DNA from: Pseudomonas putida
GTDB lineage: Bacteria; Pseudomonadota; Gammaproteobacteria; Pseudomonadales; Pseudomonadaceae
Direction: 5' to 3'
Assembly: GCF_022627325.1 (NCBI RefSeq)
Contig: NZ_JAETZZ010000009.1
Span: 1 to 64,000, forward strand
DNA: 64,000 nucleotides
This document shows positions 46,591 to 55,294 of this stretch, one piece after another. Position 1 is the first letter of the stretch, and every line of letters begins with the position of its first letter. The notes below the pieces were generated by a model that worked only from the letters and a program-made list of their open reading frames with translations, did no database searches and was not told the origin of the DNA. Made by a program: the position numbers and the translations under genes.

Positions 46591-46596
46591 TACAAT
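46591..46596 (+). promoter_or_regulatory. Candidate -10 element of the gcv operon
   Basis: TACAAT lies 93 bp before the gcvT start in the 123-bp gap after the iron permease. No convincing -35 is seen at 16-18 bp. The position between two unrelated units supports a promoter here. Confidence 0.3.
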
Positions 46597-46688
46597 GCGC
46601 GGCATTCGCGCGACGGGTCCTACAAGAAGAGCTGACGACCAAACGTCATCGACCGCCGCCGCTTCGCCACGCCCGGAAGGAGAAACCC

Positions 46689-47771
46689 ATGGGACAGCGC
46701 ACGCTTTTGTACGACTTGCACCTGGCGCTAGGCGCCAAGACAGTCGATTTCGGTGGCTGGGACATGCCCCTGCACTACGGCTCGCAAGTCGAAGAGCACC
46801 ATCAGGTGCGCAGTGACTGTGGGGTGTTCGATGTTTCCCACATGACCGTGATCGACATCGATGGCACCGAGGCCACCGTCTGGCTGCAGCGTTTGCTGGC
46901 CAACGACGTTGCCCGCCTCGGGAGTGTCGGCAAGGCGTTGTACAGCCCGTTGCTCAATGACGAGGGCGGGGTTATCGATGACCTGATCGTCTACCGTACG
47001 GAGAATGGCTACCGGCTGATCACCAATGCCGCTACCCGCGCCAACGTACTGGCGTGGCTGGAGGCCCGCAGTAGCGGCTTTTCGGCCGAATTCAAGGTGC
47101 GCCCTGACCTGGCCATTCTCGCCATCCAGGGGCCCCAGGCCCGCGAGAAGGTCGCTGCCTTGCTCAGCGCTTCGCGCGCGGCGCTCATCCGTGAGCTGCG
47201 CCCGTTCGAAGGGATCAGCGAGGGCGACTGGTTCATTGCCCGCACCGGCTATACCGGTGAAGACGGGTTGGAAATCATCCTGCCAGGCCATGAGGCCGTG
47301 GCCTTCTTCAACGACCTGGTCGGCGCTGGCATCGCCCCCAGTGGCCTTGGCGCCCGCGACACCTTGCGCCTGGAAGCCGGCATGAACCTGTACGGCCAGG
47401 ACATCGACGAAGCCCACACCCCGCTTACCTCCAACCTGGGCTGGAGCATCGCCTGGGAGCCGGCCGAGCGCGATTTCATCGGCCGCGCTGGCCTGCTGGC
47501 GGAAATCGAGCGCGGCGTACAGGACAAATTGGTCGGCCTGGTGCTGGAGGAGCGCGGTGTTTTGCGCGCCCATCAGGTGGTTCGCGTTGCCGGCATTGGC
47601 GAAGGGGAGATCACCAGTGGTAGTTTCTCTCCTACGCTGAGCAAATCCATTGCCCTGGCGCGTGTACCCATGGCCACCGGTGATCGTGCCGAGGTCGAGA
47701 TCCGCGGCAAGTGGTACCCGGTGCGGGTGGTCAAACCGACCTTCGTGCGTCACGGCAAGATTCTGATCTGA
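46689..47771 (+). CDS. gcvT: Glycine cleavage system aminomethyltransferase (T protein)
   Basis: A 360-residue T protein that transfers the methylene group from H-protein-bound aminomethyl to THF, releasing ammonia. ATG 46689 has GGAAGGAG about 7 bases upstream. Family marks: AKTVDFGGWDMPLHYGSQV, CGVFDVSHMTVIDI, RTGYTGEDGLEIIL and the C-terminal GEITSGSFSPTLSKSIALAR. It is followed by gcvH and gcvP, giving a complete T-H-P set except for the shared L protein (lipoamide dehydrogenase). Confidence 0.95.
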   Translation: MGQRTLLYDLHLALGAKTVDFGGWDMPLHYGSQVEEHHQVRSDCGVFDVSHMTVIDIDGTEATVWLQRLLANDVARLGSVGKALYSPLLNDEGGVIDDLIVYRTENGYRLITNAATRANVLAWLEARSSGFSAEFKVRPDLAILAIQGPQAREKVAALLSASRAALIRELRPFEGISEGDWFIARTGYTGEDGLEIILPGHEAVAFFNDLVGAGIAPSGLGARDTLRLEAGMNLYGQDIDEAHTPLTSNLGWSIAWEPAERDFIGRAGLLAEIERGVQDKLVGLVLEERGVLRAHQVVRVAGIGEGEITSGSFSPTLSKSIALARVPMATGDRAEVEIRGKWYPVRVVKPTFVRHGKILI

Positions 47772-47818
47772 ACAATCAACGGCGGGCCGACCGCTGACCC
47801 AATCGAGGAATACAAGAC

Positions 47819-48202
47819 ATGAGCAATATCCCCGCCGATCTGCGTTTTGCCGAAAGCCACGAGTGGGCGCGCCTGGAAACCGACGGCACTGTGACCGTGG
47901 GCATCAGCGACCACGCTCAAGAGGCCCTGGGTGATGTGGTGTTCGTGGAGCTGGCAGAGGTTGGCAAAGTATTCGCTGCCGGCGATGCGGCTGGCGTGGT
48001 CGAGTCGGTCAAGGCCGCTTCGGATATCTATGCCCCGGTGGGTGGCGAGGTGATCGCGGTCAACGAAGACCTGGCCGACAACCCGGAGCTGCTCAACGAA
48101 GACCCTTACGGCGCCTGGATCTTCAAGCTCAAGCCAAGCGACAAGGCCGAGCTGGACAAGCTGCTGGATGCTGATGGTTACCGCGCCGCTATCGGCGAGT
48201 GA
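47819..48202 (+). CDS. gcvH: Glycine cleavage system H protein
   Basis: A 127-residue lipoyl carrier. The lipoylated Lys is about residue 65 in [15 protein letters not shown], within a complete lipoyl domain ([20 protein letters not shown] at the start). It shuttles the aminomethyl group between P and T proteins. A GAGGA site precedes the ATG; a strong stem-loop follows the stop and separates it from gcvP. Confidence 0.96.
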   Translation: MSNIPADLRFAESHEWARLETDGTVTVGISDHAQEALGDVVFVELAEVGKVFAAGDAAGVVESVKAASDIYAPVGGEVIAVNEDLADNPELLNEDPYGAWIFKLKPSDKAELDKLLDADGYRAAIGE

Positions 48203-48209
48203 TCATGCT

Positions 48210-48241
48210 GGCCTCATCGCTGCCTTGCCAGCGATGAGGCC
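48210..48241 (+). terminator. Perfect 13-bp stem-loop between gcvH and gcvP
   Basis: GGCCTCATCGCTG and CAGCGATGAGGCC pair perfectly around CCTTGC, seven bases after the gcvH stop. There is no T-tract. It could block 3' exonucleases or partly terminate, making gcvH transcripts more abundant than gcvP. Confidence 0.6.
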
Positions 48242-48283
48242 GGTACTGGCGAAGCAAGTTTTCCCGCAGTATCGGCAATCCTT

Positions 48284-48319
48284 CCTAGACTTATAAGTCT
48301 CCACGAGGCCTGGTCTAGG
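48284..48319 (+). promoter_or_regulatory. Palindromes in the gcvH-gcvP gap
   Basis: AGACTTATAAGTCT (48287-48300) is a perfect 14-bp palindrome, and the larger arms CCTAGAC (48284) and GTCTAGG (48313) surround it. They lie 15-50 bp before the gcvP start. Either a regulator binds here, or the repeat folds in mRNA; no known regulator was matched. Confidence 0.4.
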
Positions 48320-48333
48320 AAGAGAGCGTCGTC

Positions 48334-51207
48334 ATGTCCCAGTCGCCGTCCCTGCATCAACTGCAAGAGCTCAACCCATTCCTGCGTCGTCACCTGGGGC
48401 CTGATGCCTCGGAGCAGCAGGCCATGCTCAGCGCCCTGGGCTTGAGCAGCCGCAGCGAGCTGATCGAGCAGACCGTCCCGCCGGATATCCGCTTCAACCG
48501 CGCCCTCGACCTGCCTGCCGCCCTGGATGAACAGGCTGCGTTGGCCAAGCTCGCCAGTTATGCCGAGCAGAACCAGGTGTGGACCAGCCTGATCGGCATG
48601 GGGTACCACGGCACCGTCACGCCAACGGTCATCTTGCGCAACGTGCTGGAGAACCCCGGCTGGTACACCGCCTATACGCCTTACCAGCCAGAAATCGCCC
48701 AAGGCCGGCTGGAAGCCCTGCTCAACTTTCAGCAAATGGTCATCGATCTGAGCGGCCTGGCCCTGGCCAATGCCTCACTGCTCGATGAAGCCACCGCCGC
48801 AGCCGAAGCCATGGCCTTGGCCAAACGTGTGGCGCGCAACAAGAGCAATGCTTTCTTTGCCGATGAACACTGCCACCCGCAGACACTGTCGGTGTTGCGA
48901 ACCCGGGCTGAAGGTTTTGGTTTCGAACTGATCGTCGACGCTGTGGATAACCTTGCCCAGCACGAGGTATTCGGCGCGTTGCTGCAGTACCCGGATACCC
49001 ATGGAGCAGTGCGTGACCTGCGCCCGCTGATTGACCAGTTGCACGGCCAGCATGCCCTGGCATGCGTGGCGGCAGACCTGTTGAGCCTGGTGCTGCTCAC
49101 GCCGCCGGGTGAACTTGGCGCAGACGTAGTGCTTGGCTCGACCCAGCGCTTTGGCGTGCCCATGGGCTACGGCGGCCCGCACGCGGCCTATTTTGCCTGC
49201 CGTGACGACTACAAGCGGGCGATGCCGGGGCGCATCATCGGCGTGTCGCGTGATGCCCGTGGCAACACCGCCCTGCGAATGGCCCTGCAGACCCGCGAGC
49301 AACACATCCGCCGCGAAAAAGCCAACTCCAACATCTGCACGGCCCAGGTACTGCTGGCCAACATCGCCGGTTTCTACGCGGTGTACCACGGCCCTGAAGG
49401 CTTGCAGCGCATCGCGCAGCGCGTGCATCGGCTGACCGTCGTGTTGGCTGCCGGCCTTGAGGCCAAGGGCATCAAACGCCTCAACCAGCATTTCTTCGAC
49501 ACCCTTACCCTGGAGGTCGGCGGTGCCCAGGCGGCCATCATCGAAAGTGCGCAAGCGGCGTGCATCAACTTGCGCATTCTGGGCCGCGGCCACCTGGGTG
49601 TGAGCCTGGACGAAACGTGCAGCGAAGACACCGTGCTTCAGCTGTTCGACATCTTTCTTGGCGTGGATCATGGCCTTGAGGTCTCCGCGCTTGACCAGCA
49701 GGCCCTGGCAGGCGGCATTCCCGCCGGGTTGCAACGGCGCACGCCGTTCCTTTCCCACCCTGTGTTCAACCTGCATCACAGCGAAACGCAGATGCTGCGC
49801 TACCTCAAGCAGCTGGAGAACAAGGACCTGGCGCTGAACCAATCGATGATCCCGCTGGGTTCCTGCACCATGAAGCTCAACGCCACCAGCGAAATGATCC
49901 CCATTACCTGGCCCGGGTTCGCTCAGCTTCATCCCTTTGCGCCCGAAGCTCAGGTCGTGGGTTACCAAGCGATGATCGACGAGTTGGAGCGCTGGCTGTG
50001 CGCTATTACCGGTTTCGACGCCATCTGCATGCAGCCCAACTCGGGTGCCCAGGGCGAATACGCCGGGCTGATGGCAATCACCCGTTACCACCGCAGCCGT
50101 CATCAACACCAGCGCACCCTGTGCCTGATCCCTTCGTCGGCCCACGGCACCAACCCTGCTTCGGCGCAGATGGCAGGCATGGAAGTGGTGATCGTCGACT
50201 GCGATGACCACGGCAACGTTGACCTCGACGACCTCAAGGCCAAGGCCCATGCTGCAGGCGAGCGTCTTTCCTGCCTGATGGTTACCTACCCGTCGACCCA
50301 TGGTGTGTATGAGGAGGGCATTCGGGACATCTGTGAAGTCGTTCATAAGCAGGGCGGGCAGGTGTACATGGACGGCGCCAACCTCAATGCCCAGGTCGGC
50401 CTCACGCGGCCGGCCGACATTGGCGCCGATGTCTCGCACATGAACCTGCACAAGACGTTCTGCATCCCGCACGGCGGCGGGGGCCCCGGCATGGGGCCGA
50501 TTGGCATCCGCGCGCACCTCAAGCCGTTCGTCGCCAGTCATCCGGTGGTGCCGGTGCCGGGCCTGGACCCGAACAACAGCGCGGTCAGCGCCGCGCCCTG
50601 GGGCAGCGCGAGCATCTTGCCGATCAGCTGGATGTACATCGCCATGATGGGGCCGCAACTGGCCGATGCGAGCGAAGTGGCCATCCTGTCGGCCAACTAC
50701 CTGGCCAGCCAGCTTGATGGTGCCTTCCCGGTGCTTTACAGAGGCCGAAACCAGCGGGTGGCGCATGAGTGCATCCTTGACCTGCGGCCACTCAAGGCCA
50801 TTACCGGGATAACGGAAGAGGATGTGGCCAAGCGCCTGATGGACTATGGCTTCCATGCCCCCACCATGTCATTCCCGGTTCCTGGGACCTTGATGATCGA
50901 ACCTACAGAGAGCGAGTCCAAAGCCGAGCTGGACCGGTTCGTCGAAGCCATGCTGGCGATCCGGGCGGAGATCGAAGAGGTGCAAGAGGGTCACTGGCCG
51001 GCGCAAGACAATCCGCTCAAACATGCCCCGCATACCCTGGCCGATGTGCTGGCGCCGTGGAGCCGGCCTTACAGTCTTGAGCAGGCGGTGGCCCCCAGCG
51101 CTCACGTGCGCCAGCACAAGTACTGGCCAGCGGTGAACCGGGTCGACAATGTGTACGGGGACAGGAATCTTTTTTGTGCGTGTGTACCGGTGGAGGCGTA
51201 TCGCTGA
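48334..51207 (+). CDS. gcvP: Glycine dehydrogenase (decarboxylating), P protein
   Basis: A 957-residue fused P protein (N- and C-terminal PLP-enzyme halves), the same size as E. coli GcvP. The PLP lysine is about residue 707 in [20 protein letters not shown]. Other marks: FIGMGYHGT-like [20 protein letters not shown], and [20 protein letters not shown]. It decarboxylates glycine and loads the H protein. The 131-bp gap from gcvH contains a hairpin and palindromes, so separate control is possible. Confidence 0.97.
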   Translation: MSQSPSLHQLQELNPFLRRHLGPDASEQQAMLSALGLSSRSELIEQTVPPDIRFNRALDLPAALDEQAALAKLASYAEQNQVWTSLIGMGYHGTVTPTVILRNVLENPGWYTAYTPYQPEIAQGRLEALLNFQQMVIDLSGLALANASLLDEATAAAEAMALAKRVARNKSNAFFADEHCHPQTLSVLRTRAEGFGFELIVDAVDNLAQHEVFGALLQYPDTHGAVRDLRPLIDQLHGQHALACVAADLLSLVLLTPPGELGADVVLGSTQRFGVPMGYGGPHAAYFACRDDYKRAMPGRIIGVSRDARGNTALRMALQTREQHIRREKANSNICTAQVLLANIAGFYAVYHGPEGLQRIAQRVHRLTVVLAAGLEAKGIKRLNQHFFDTLTLEVGGAQAAIIESAQAACINLRILGRGHLGVSLDETCSEDTVLQLFDIFLGVDHGLEVSALDQQALAGGIPAGLQRRTPFLSHPVFNLHHSETQMLRYLKQLENKDLALNQSMIPLGSCTMKLNATSEMIPITWPGFAQLHPFAPEAQVVGYQAMIDELERWLCAITGFDAICMQPNSGAQGEYAGLMAITRYHRSRHQHQRTLCLIPSSAHGTNPASAQMAGMEVVIVDCDDHGNVDLDDLKAKAHAAGERLSCLMVTYPSTHGVYEEGIRDICEVVHKQGGQVYMDGANLNAQVGLTRPADIGADVSHMNLHKTFCIPHGGGGPGMGPIGIRAHLKPFVASHPVVPVPGLDPNNSAVSAAPWGSASILPISWMYIAMMGPQLADASEVAILSANYLASQLDGAFPVLYRGRNQRVAHECILDLRPLKAITGITEEDVAKRLMDYGFHAPTMSFPVPGTLMIEPTESESKAELDRFVEAMLAIRAEIEEVQEGHWPAQDNPLKHAPHTLADVLAPWSRPYSLEQAVAPSAHVRQHKYWPAVNRVDNVYGDRNLFCACVPVEAYR

Positions 51208-51241
51208 GTTGAAGCTGGGGCTGCACGGCAGCCCCAGGGCC

Positions 51242-51556
51242 TTACTCGGCTATGGCATTCTTCGCCAGGATGGCATTTGCCAGTTCCATGTCGCTGGCTT
51301 GCATACCTGGGTTCTCAGCCCGCACCTGGCGCATTGCCGCCTCCAGGAACGGCCCACGAATAGCACCTTCACTGGCCACGAAGCTGCCGGCGTCTTCCTG
51401 CGCCGCGACGACCAACTTGTGATCTTTGGAGGTCAGGTAGGTCGATGCCGTGGTCGCGCCGGAAGAAATCACGTTGCGCCAGAAGGTATCGGCCATGGCG
51501 GAGCCAATGGGCAGCGAAAGCAGGGCAGCGGCTGCGATGGCGGTTGGGAGACGCAT
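51242..51556 (-). CDS. DUF2388 small secreted protein
   Basis: A 104-residue protein with signal peptide MRLPTAIAAAALLSLPIGSA (cleavage near AMA-DT) followed by the DUF2388 domain: FWRNVISSGATTASTYLTSK and an Asp/Glu-rich C-terminal half. GAGGTG lies about 8 bases before the start. Function unknown; the family is common, often multi-copy, in Pseudomonas. It is convergent with gcvP and 90 bp downstream of the GspE-like gene on the same strand. Confidence 0.85.
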   Translation of the reverse strand: MRLPTAIAAAALLSLPIGSAMADTFWRNVISSGATTASTYLTSKDHKLVVAAQEDAGSFVASEGAIRGPFLEAAMRQVRAENPGMQASDMELANAILAKNAIAE

Positions 51557-51645
51557 GATGAAACACCTCGAAGGGTGAGGGCTGATGGAGCCCGATTTGA
51601 TTGCGCCTGCGGGGCGCAAGTTCCTCGAAAACAAGGGTTTTTTGC

Positions 51646-53331
51646 TCACGCGCAGACCCGCAGCACTTCCTCTTGGCAGGTCAGCCCACGGGCCACTTTG
51701 GCTTCCCCGCAGCGTTTCAGGTCCAGCAACCCTTCGCTCAACGCCTGTAGCCGCAAGCTGGCAAGGTCCGCCCCAGCGCCTATCCGGGCGCGTAGGTTTT
51801 CGCTCGGCACCAGCAGCTCGAACAAGCCCGTTCGGCCATGAAAGCCGGTGCCCCGACACATCAGGCAAGGCTGGCCGCTGGCCGATGCTGCGCGGCGCTG
51901 GCACTCACGGCAAATCAAGCGCACCAAGCGCTGCGCCATCACCCCACCGAGGGAGGCCTTGATCAGGTAATCGGGCACGCCAAGCTCCAGCAGGCGGGTA
52001 ATGGCAGCACAGCTGTCGTCGGTGTGCAGCGTCGAGAGCACCAGGTGCCCGGTAAGGGCAGCTTGCACGGCTACCAGCGCCGTCTCGCGATCACGGATCT
52101 CGCCGATCATGATGATGTCCGGGTCCTGGCGTAGCAGCGCGCGTACGCCGTTGGCGAAGCTGAGGTCCAGTGTCGGCTGCACCTGCAGTTGATTGAATGC
52201 CGGCTCCAGACGTTCGATCGGGTCCTCGATGGTGCACAGGTTGACCTCCGGCGTGGCCAACTGCTTCAGGCTCGCGTAAAGCGTGCTGGTCTTGCCTGAG
52301 CCGGTAGGGCCGGTGACCAGCAGGATGCCTTGACGGCGCTGCAGCAGGGCCAGCCACTGGTGCAGTTGTTCACCTTCCAGCCCCAGGCGGTCGAAGTCTT
52401 CCTGTAGCTGTTGTGGGTCGAACAACCGCAGCACCAGCTTTTCGCCAAAGGGGGTGGGCAGCGTAGACAGGCGTAGCTCCACTTCGCGGCCACCTGGCAG
52501 GCTGCACTTCACGCGGCCATCCTGCGGGCGGCGTTTCTCCGCGACATCCATGCGGCCCAAGTGCTTCAGGCGGCTGACGACCGCCAGAGTGACGCCGGCC
52601 GGGAAGGCGTAGACCGTATGCAGGAGGCCGTCTATGCGATAGCGCAAGCGGCCCTGCTCGCGGCGCGGCTCAAGATGGATGTCGCTGGCGCGCTGTTCGA
52701 CAGCGTACTGCAGCAGCCAGTCGACGATGTGCACGATATGCGCGTCATCTGCCGTGGCGTTGCCCAGGCGCTTGTCCTGCTCGAGCAATTGCTCGAGCTC
52801 ACCGAGGCTTGCCGACTGCTGATGCTGGGCGCCTTGCACCGAGTGGGCGAGGCGAAACAGTGACTGGCCCACCTGGCGCAGTTGCAGGGGGCTGGCGAAC
52901 ACGCGGCGGATCGGCTTGCCCAGGCTGCGGGCCAGATCGGTTTGCCAGTCACACTGGTAAGGCTGCGCGCTGGCCACGGTGATGCCCAGGCTGTCGCTGG
53001 CCAGGATGAGTATGCCGTGGCGCTGGGCGAACGCTGGCGATATCAGCCCGTTGACCTTGGACAGGTCGAGTTGCAGTGGGTCGATACGTTCATAGGGCTG
53101 GCCGACTTTTCTGGCGAGCCATTGGCACAGGCTGTCCAGGTGCAGGCGCTGGCCGGGGTGCCGGCGGTCTTGGAGTTCCAGCGCCGCTACGGCTTCGAGC
53201 GGATGGCAAGGTGGCCGTGCGTTGGCGTATTCGAGTACTTGCCAGGCGTCGCTGGCGCTCAGGAGCTGGTCGGCTTGCAACGTGTCCAGTACGCGTTTGA
53301 GGTCGAGGGATTGATCGTCAGGGTTGTGCAT
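51646..53331 (-). CDS. GspE/PilB-family secretion or pilus ATPase (orphan)
   Basis: A 561-residue type II secretion/type IV pilus assembly ATPase. An N-terminal MshEN-like domain precedes the core. Walker A is GPTGSGKTST, the Asp box CTIEDPIERLEPAFNQLQVQ, the Walker B-like region RQDPDIIMIGEIRD and the His box LSTLHTDDSCAAI. The zinc-binding tetracysteine is present as CREC...CLMC. No other secretion or pilus gene is adjacent, so its partners lie elsewhere, or it serves an incomplete system. Confidence 0.9.
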   Translation of the reverse strand: MHNPDDQSLDLKRVLDTLQADQLLSASDAWQVLEYANARPPCHPLEAVAALELQDRRHPGQRLHLDSLCQWLARKVGQPYERIDPLQLDLSKVNGLISPAFAQRHGILILASDSLGITVASAQPYQCDWQTDLARSLGKPIRRVFASPLQLRQVGQSLFRLAHSVQGAQHQQSASLGELEQLLEQDKRLGNATADDAHIVHIVDWLLQYAVEQRASDIHLEPRREQGRLRYRIDGLLHTVYAFPAGVTLAVVSRLKHLGRMDVAEKRRPQDGRVKCSLPGGREVELRLSTLPTPFGEKLVLRLFDPQQLQEDFDRLGLEGEQLHQWLALLQRRQGILLVTGPTGSGKTSTLYASLKQLATPEVNLCTIEDPIERLEPAFNQLQVQPTLDLSFANGVRALLRQDPDIIMIGEIRDRETALVAVQAALTGHLVLSTLHTDDSCAAITRLLELGVPDYLIKASLGGVMAQRLVRLICRECQRRAASASGQPCLMCRGTGFHGRTGLFELLVPSENLRARIGAGADLASLRLQALSEGLLDLKRCGEAKVARGLTCQEEVLRVCA

Positions 53332-53673
53332 GGCGGCGTCCGTGCCAGGTTATGAGGTCCTGATCAAGGCTAGCCGGGTGGGCGGGTTCGAGCGTGGGTG
53401 AAAGGTTTCGGGATCTTGCCGGGCTGGTCGTAGTACTGTCGTGCGCAGAGTGGTGTCGGCTGGTACTCCCATCACCTTGGAGCTGCGCGCCGTCGTCTAC
53501 CCTATACGGGGCGCTGCCGGGGGCTTTCAGATGGGCTGTGCAACCATTCGTTCTTTTTTTCGAACAGCCTATTGTCCTATACCCCAGCAGCCGCTTAGCA
53601 TTCGTTTGAGATTTCAAACGCTCGATGCCCTGCCTTGGGCGCTTTTCAACAATCAACAATTCGGGAAGCCGAC
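53332..53673. other. Gene-free 342-bp promoter region between GspE-like ATPase and gabD
   Basis: No open gene is supported here. It holds the divergent promoters of the GspE-like gene and of gabD. The most distinct signal is a perfect inverted repeat at 53603-53620; there is also a T-run flanked by GTTC and GAAC near 53548-53566. Confidence 0.6.
53603..53620 (+). promoter_or_regulatory. Inverted repeat upstream of gabD, candidate operator
   Basis: CGTTTGAGATTTCAAACG has perfect 7-bp arms (CGTTTGA and TCAAACG) around GATT, 54 bp before the gabD start. Its size and position suit an operator for a regulator of GABA catabolism, but no regulator gene is adjacent, so the identity of the protein is unknown. 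Confidence 0.45.
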
Positions 53674-55116
53674 ATGCAGCTCAAAGACGCTCAGTTGTTC
53701 CGCCAGCAAGCCTTCATCAACGGTGAATGGCTGGATGCGGACAGCGGCCAGACCATCAATGTGACCAACCCGGCCACTGGTGAAGTCATCGGTACCGTGC
53801 CGAAGATGGGCTCTGCGGAAACCCGCCGCGCCATCGAAGCTGCCGACAAGGCCCTGCCGGCCTGGCGTGCTCTGACCGCCAAAGAGCGCTCGAACAAGCT
53901 GCGCCGCTGGTTCGAACTGATGATCGAGAACCAGGACGACCTGGCTCGCCTGATGACCACCGAACAAGGCAAGCCACTGGCCGAAGCCAAAGGCGAAATC
54001 GCTTATGCAGCCTCGTTCATCGAGTGGTTCGCCGAAGAAGCCAAGCGCGTTTACGGTGATACCATCCCAGGCCACCAGCCTGACAAGCGCCTGATCGTCA
54101 TCAAGCAGCCGATCGGTGTTACCGCGGCCATCACCCCGTGGAACTTCCCGGCGGCGATGATCACCCGTAAAGCCGGCCCGGCCCTGGCCGCTGGCTGCAC
54201 CATGGTGCTCAAGCCTGCTTCGCAAACCCCGTACTCTGCCCTGGCCCTGGTCGAGCTGGCTACCCGTGCCGGCATTCCGGCTGGTGTGCTGAGCGTGGTG
54301 ACCGGCAGCGCTGGCGAAGTCGGCGGCGAGCTGACCGGCAACTCCCTGGTGCGCAAACTGTCCTTCACCGGCTCGACCGAAATCGGTCGCCAGCTGATGG
54401 AAGAATGTGCCAAGGACATCAAGAAGGTTTCCCTGGAGCTGGGTGGCAACGCCCCGTTCATCGTGTTCGACGATGCCGACCTGGACAAGGCGGTAGAGGG
54501 CGCGATCATCTCCAAATACCGCAACAACGGCCAGACCTGCGTTTGCGCCAACCGTATCTACGTGCAGGACGGCGTCTACGATGCCTTCGCCGAGAAGCTC
54601 AAGGCCGCTGTGGCCAAGCTGAAGATCGGTAACGGCCTGGACGACGGCACCACCACTGGCCCGCTGATCGATGGCAAGGCTGTCGCCAAGGTTCAGGAGC
54701 ACATCGAGGACGCCGTCTCCAAAGGCGCCAAGGTGCTGTCCGGTGGCAAGCTGATCGAAGGCAACTTCTTCGAGCCGACCATTCTGGTCGACGTGCCGAA
54801 GACCGCTGCCGTCGCCAAGGAAGAGACCTTCGGCCCGCTGGCGCCGCTGTTCCGCTTCAAGGACGAGGCCGAAGTCATCGCCATGTCCAACGACACCGAG
54901 TTCGGCCTGGCCTCGTACTTCTATGCCCGTGACATGAGCCGTGTGTTCCGTGTTGCCGAGGCGCTGGAATACGGCATGGTGGGTATCAACACCGGCCTGA
55001 TCTCCAACGAAGTCGCGCCGTTTGGCGGTATCAAGGCTTCGGGCCTGGGCCGTGAAGGTTCCAAGTACGGTATCGAGGACTACCTCGAAATCAAGTACCT
55101 GTGCATCAGCGTCTGA
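53674..55116 (+). CDS. gabD: Succinate-semialdehyde dehydrogenase (NADP+)
   Basis: A 480-residue aldehyde dehydrogenase that oxidises succinate semialdehyde to succinate in GABA catabolism. Catalytic Glu255 is in SLELGGNAPF and Cys289 in NNGQTCVCANR, one residue off the E. coli GabD numbering. Start ATG 53674 (GGGAAG upstream) gives MQLKDAQLFRQQAFINGEWL. It is followed by a hairpin terminator and gabT. Confidence 0.96.
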   Translation: MQLKDAQLFRQQAFINGEWLDADSGQTINVTNPATGEVIGTVPKMGSAETRRAIEAADKALPAWRALTAKERSNKLRRWFELMIENQDDLARLMTTEQGKPLAEAKGEIAYAASFIEWFAEEAKRVYGDTIPGHQPDKRLIVIKQPIGVTAAITPWNFPAAMITRKAGPALAAGCTMVLKPASQTPYSALALVELATRAGIPAGVLSVVTGSAGEVGGELTGNSLVRKLSFTGSTEIGRQLMEECAKDIKKVSLELGGNAPFIVFDDADLDKAVEGAIISKYRNNGQTCVCANRIYVQDGVYDAFAEKLKAAVAKLKIGNGLDDGTTTGPLIDGKAVAKVQEHIEDAVSKGAKVLSGGKLIEGNFFEPTILVDVPKTAAVAKEETFGPLAPLFRFKDEAEVIAMSNDTEFGLASYFYARDMSRVFRVAEALEYGMVGINTGLISNEVAPFGGIKASGLGREGSKYGIEDYLEIKYLCISV

Positions 55117-55137
55117 TGCGCTGAAGGCTTTACCTCT

Positions 55138-55176
55138 GCCAGCGGGGCGCGAGAGCGACGTCTCGCTGGCTTTTTT
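55138..55176 (+). terminator. Intrinsic terminator/attenuator between gabD and gabT
   Basis: GCCAGCG (55138-55144) pairs with CGCTGGC (55164-55170) and is followed directly by TTTTTT. An alternative inner stem GCGAGA/TCTCGC can form in the same region. The terminator lies 22 bases after gabD and 119 bases before gabT, so gabT may need read-through or its own promoter. Confidence 0.75.
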
Positions 55177-55294
55177 GACATCGCAGCACCTGGTGGCCAG
55201 GGCGTTCACGGCAGTCGATCAACGAATACTGTTCGCGAGCACTCCCAGCCACCCCCGAATAAAAGCGCCGCTGATCGGCGCAAATGAGGGCATT

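Noticed and set aside
48775-50856. Minus-strand open frame of 693 codons opposite gcvP
   Set aside because: gcvP is certain, and the antisense frame is a GC-driven shadow with no domain.
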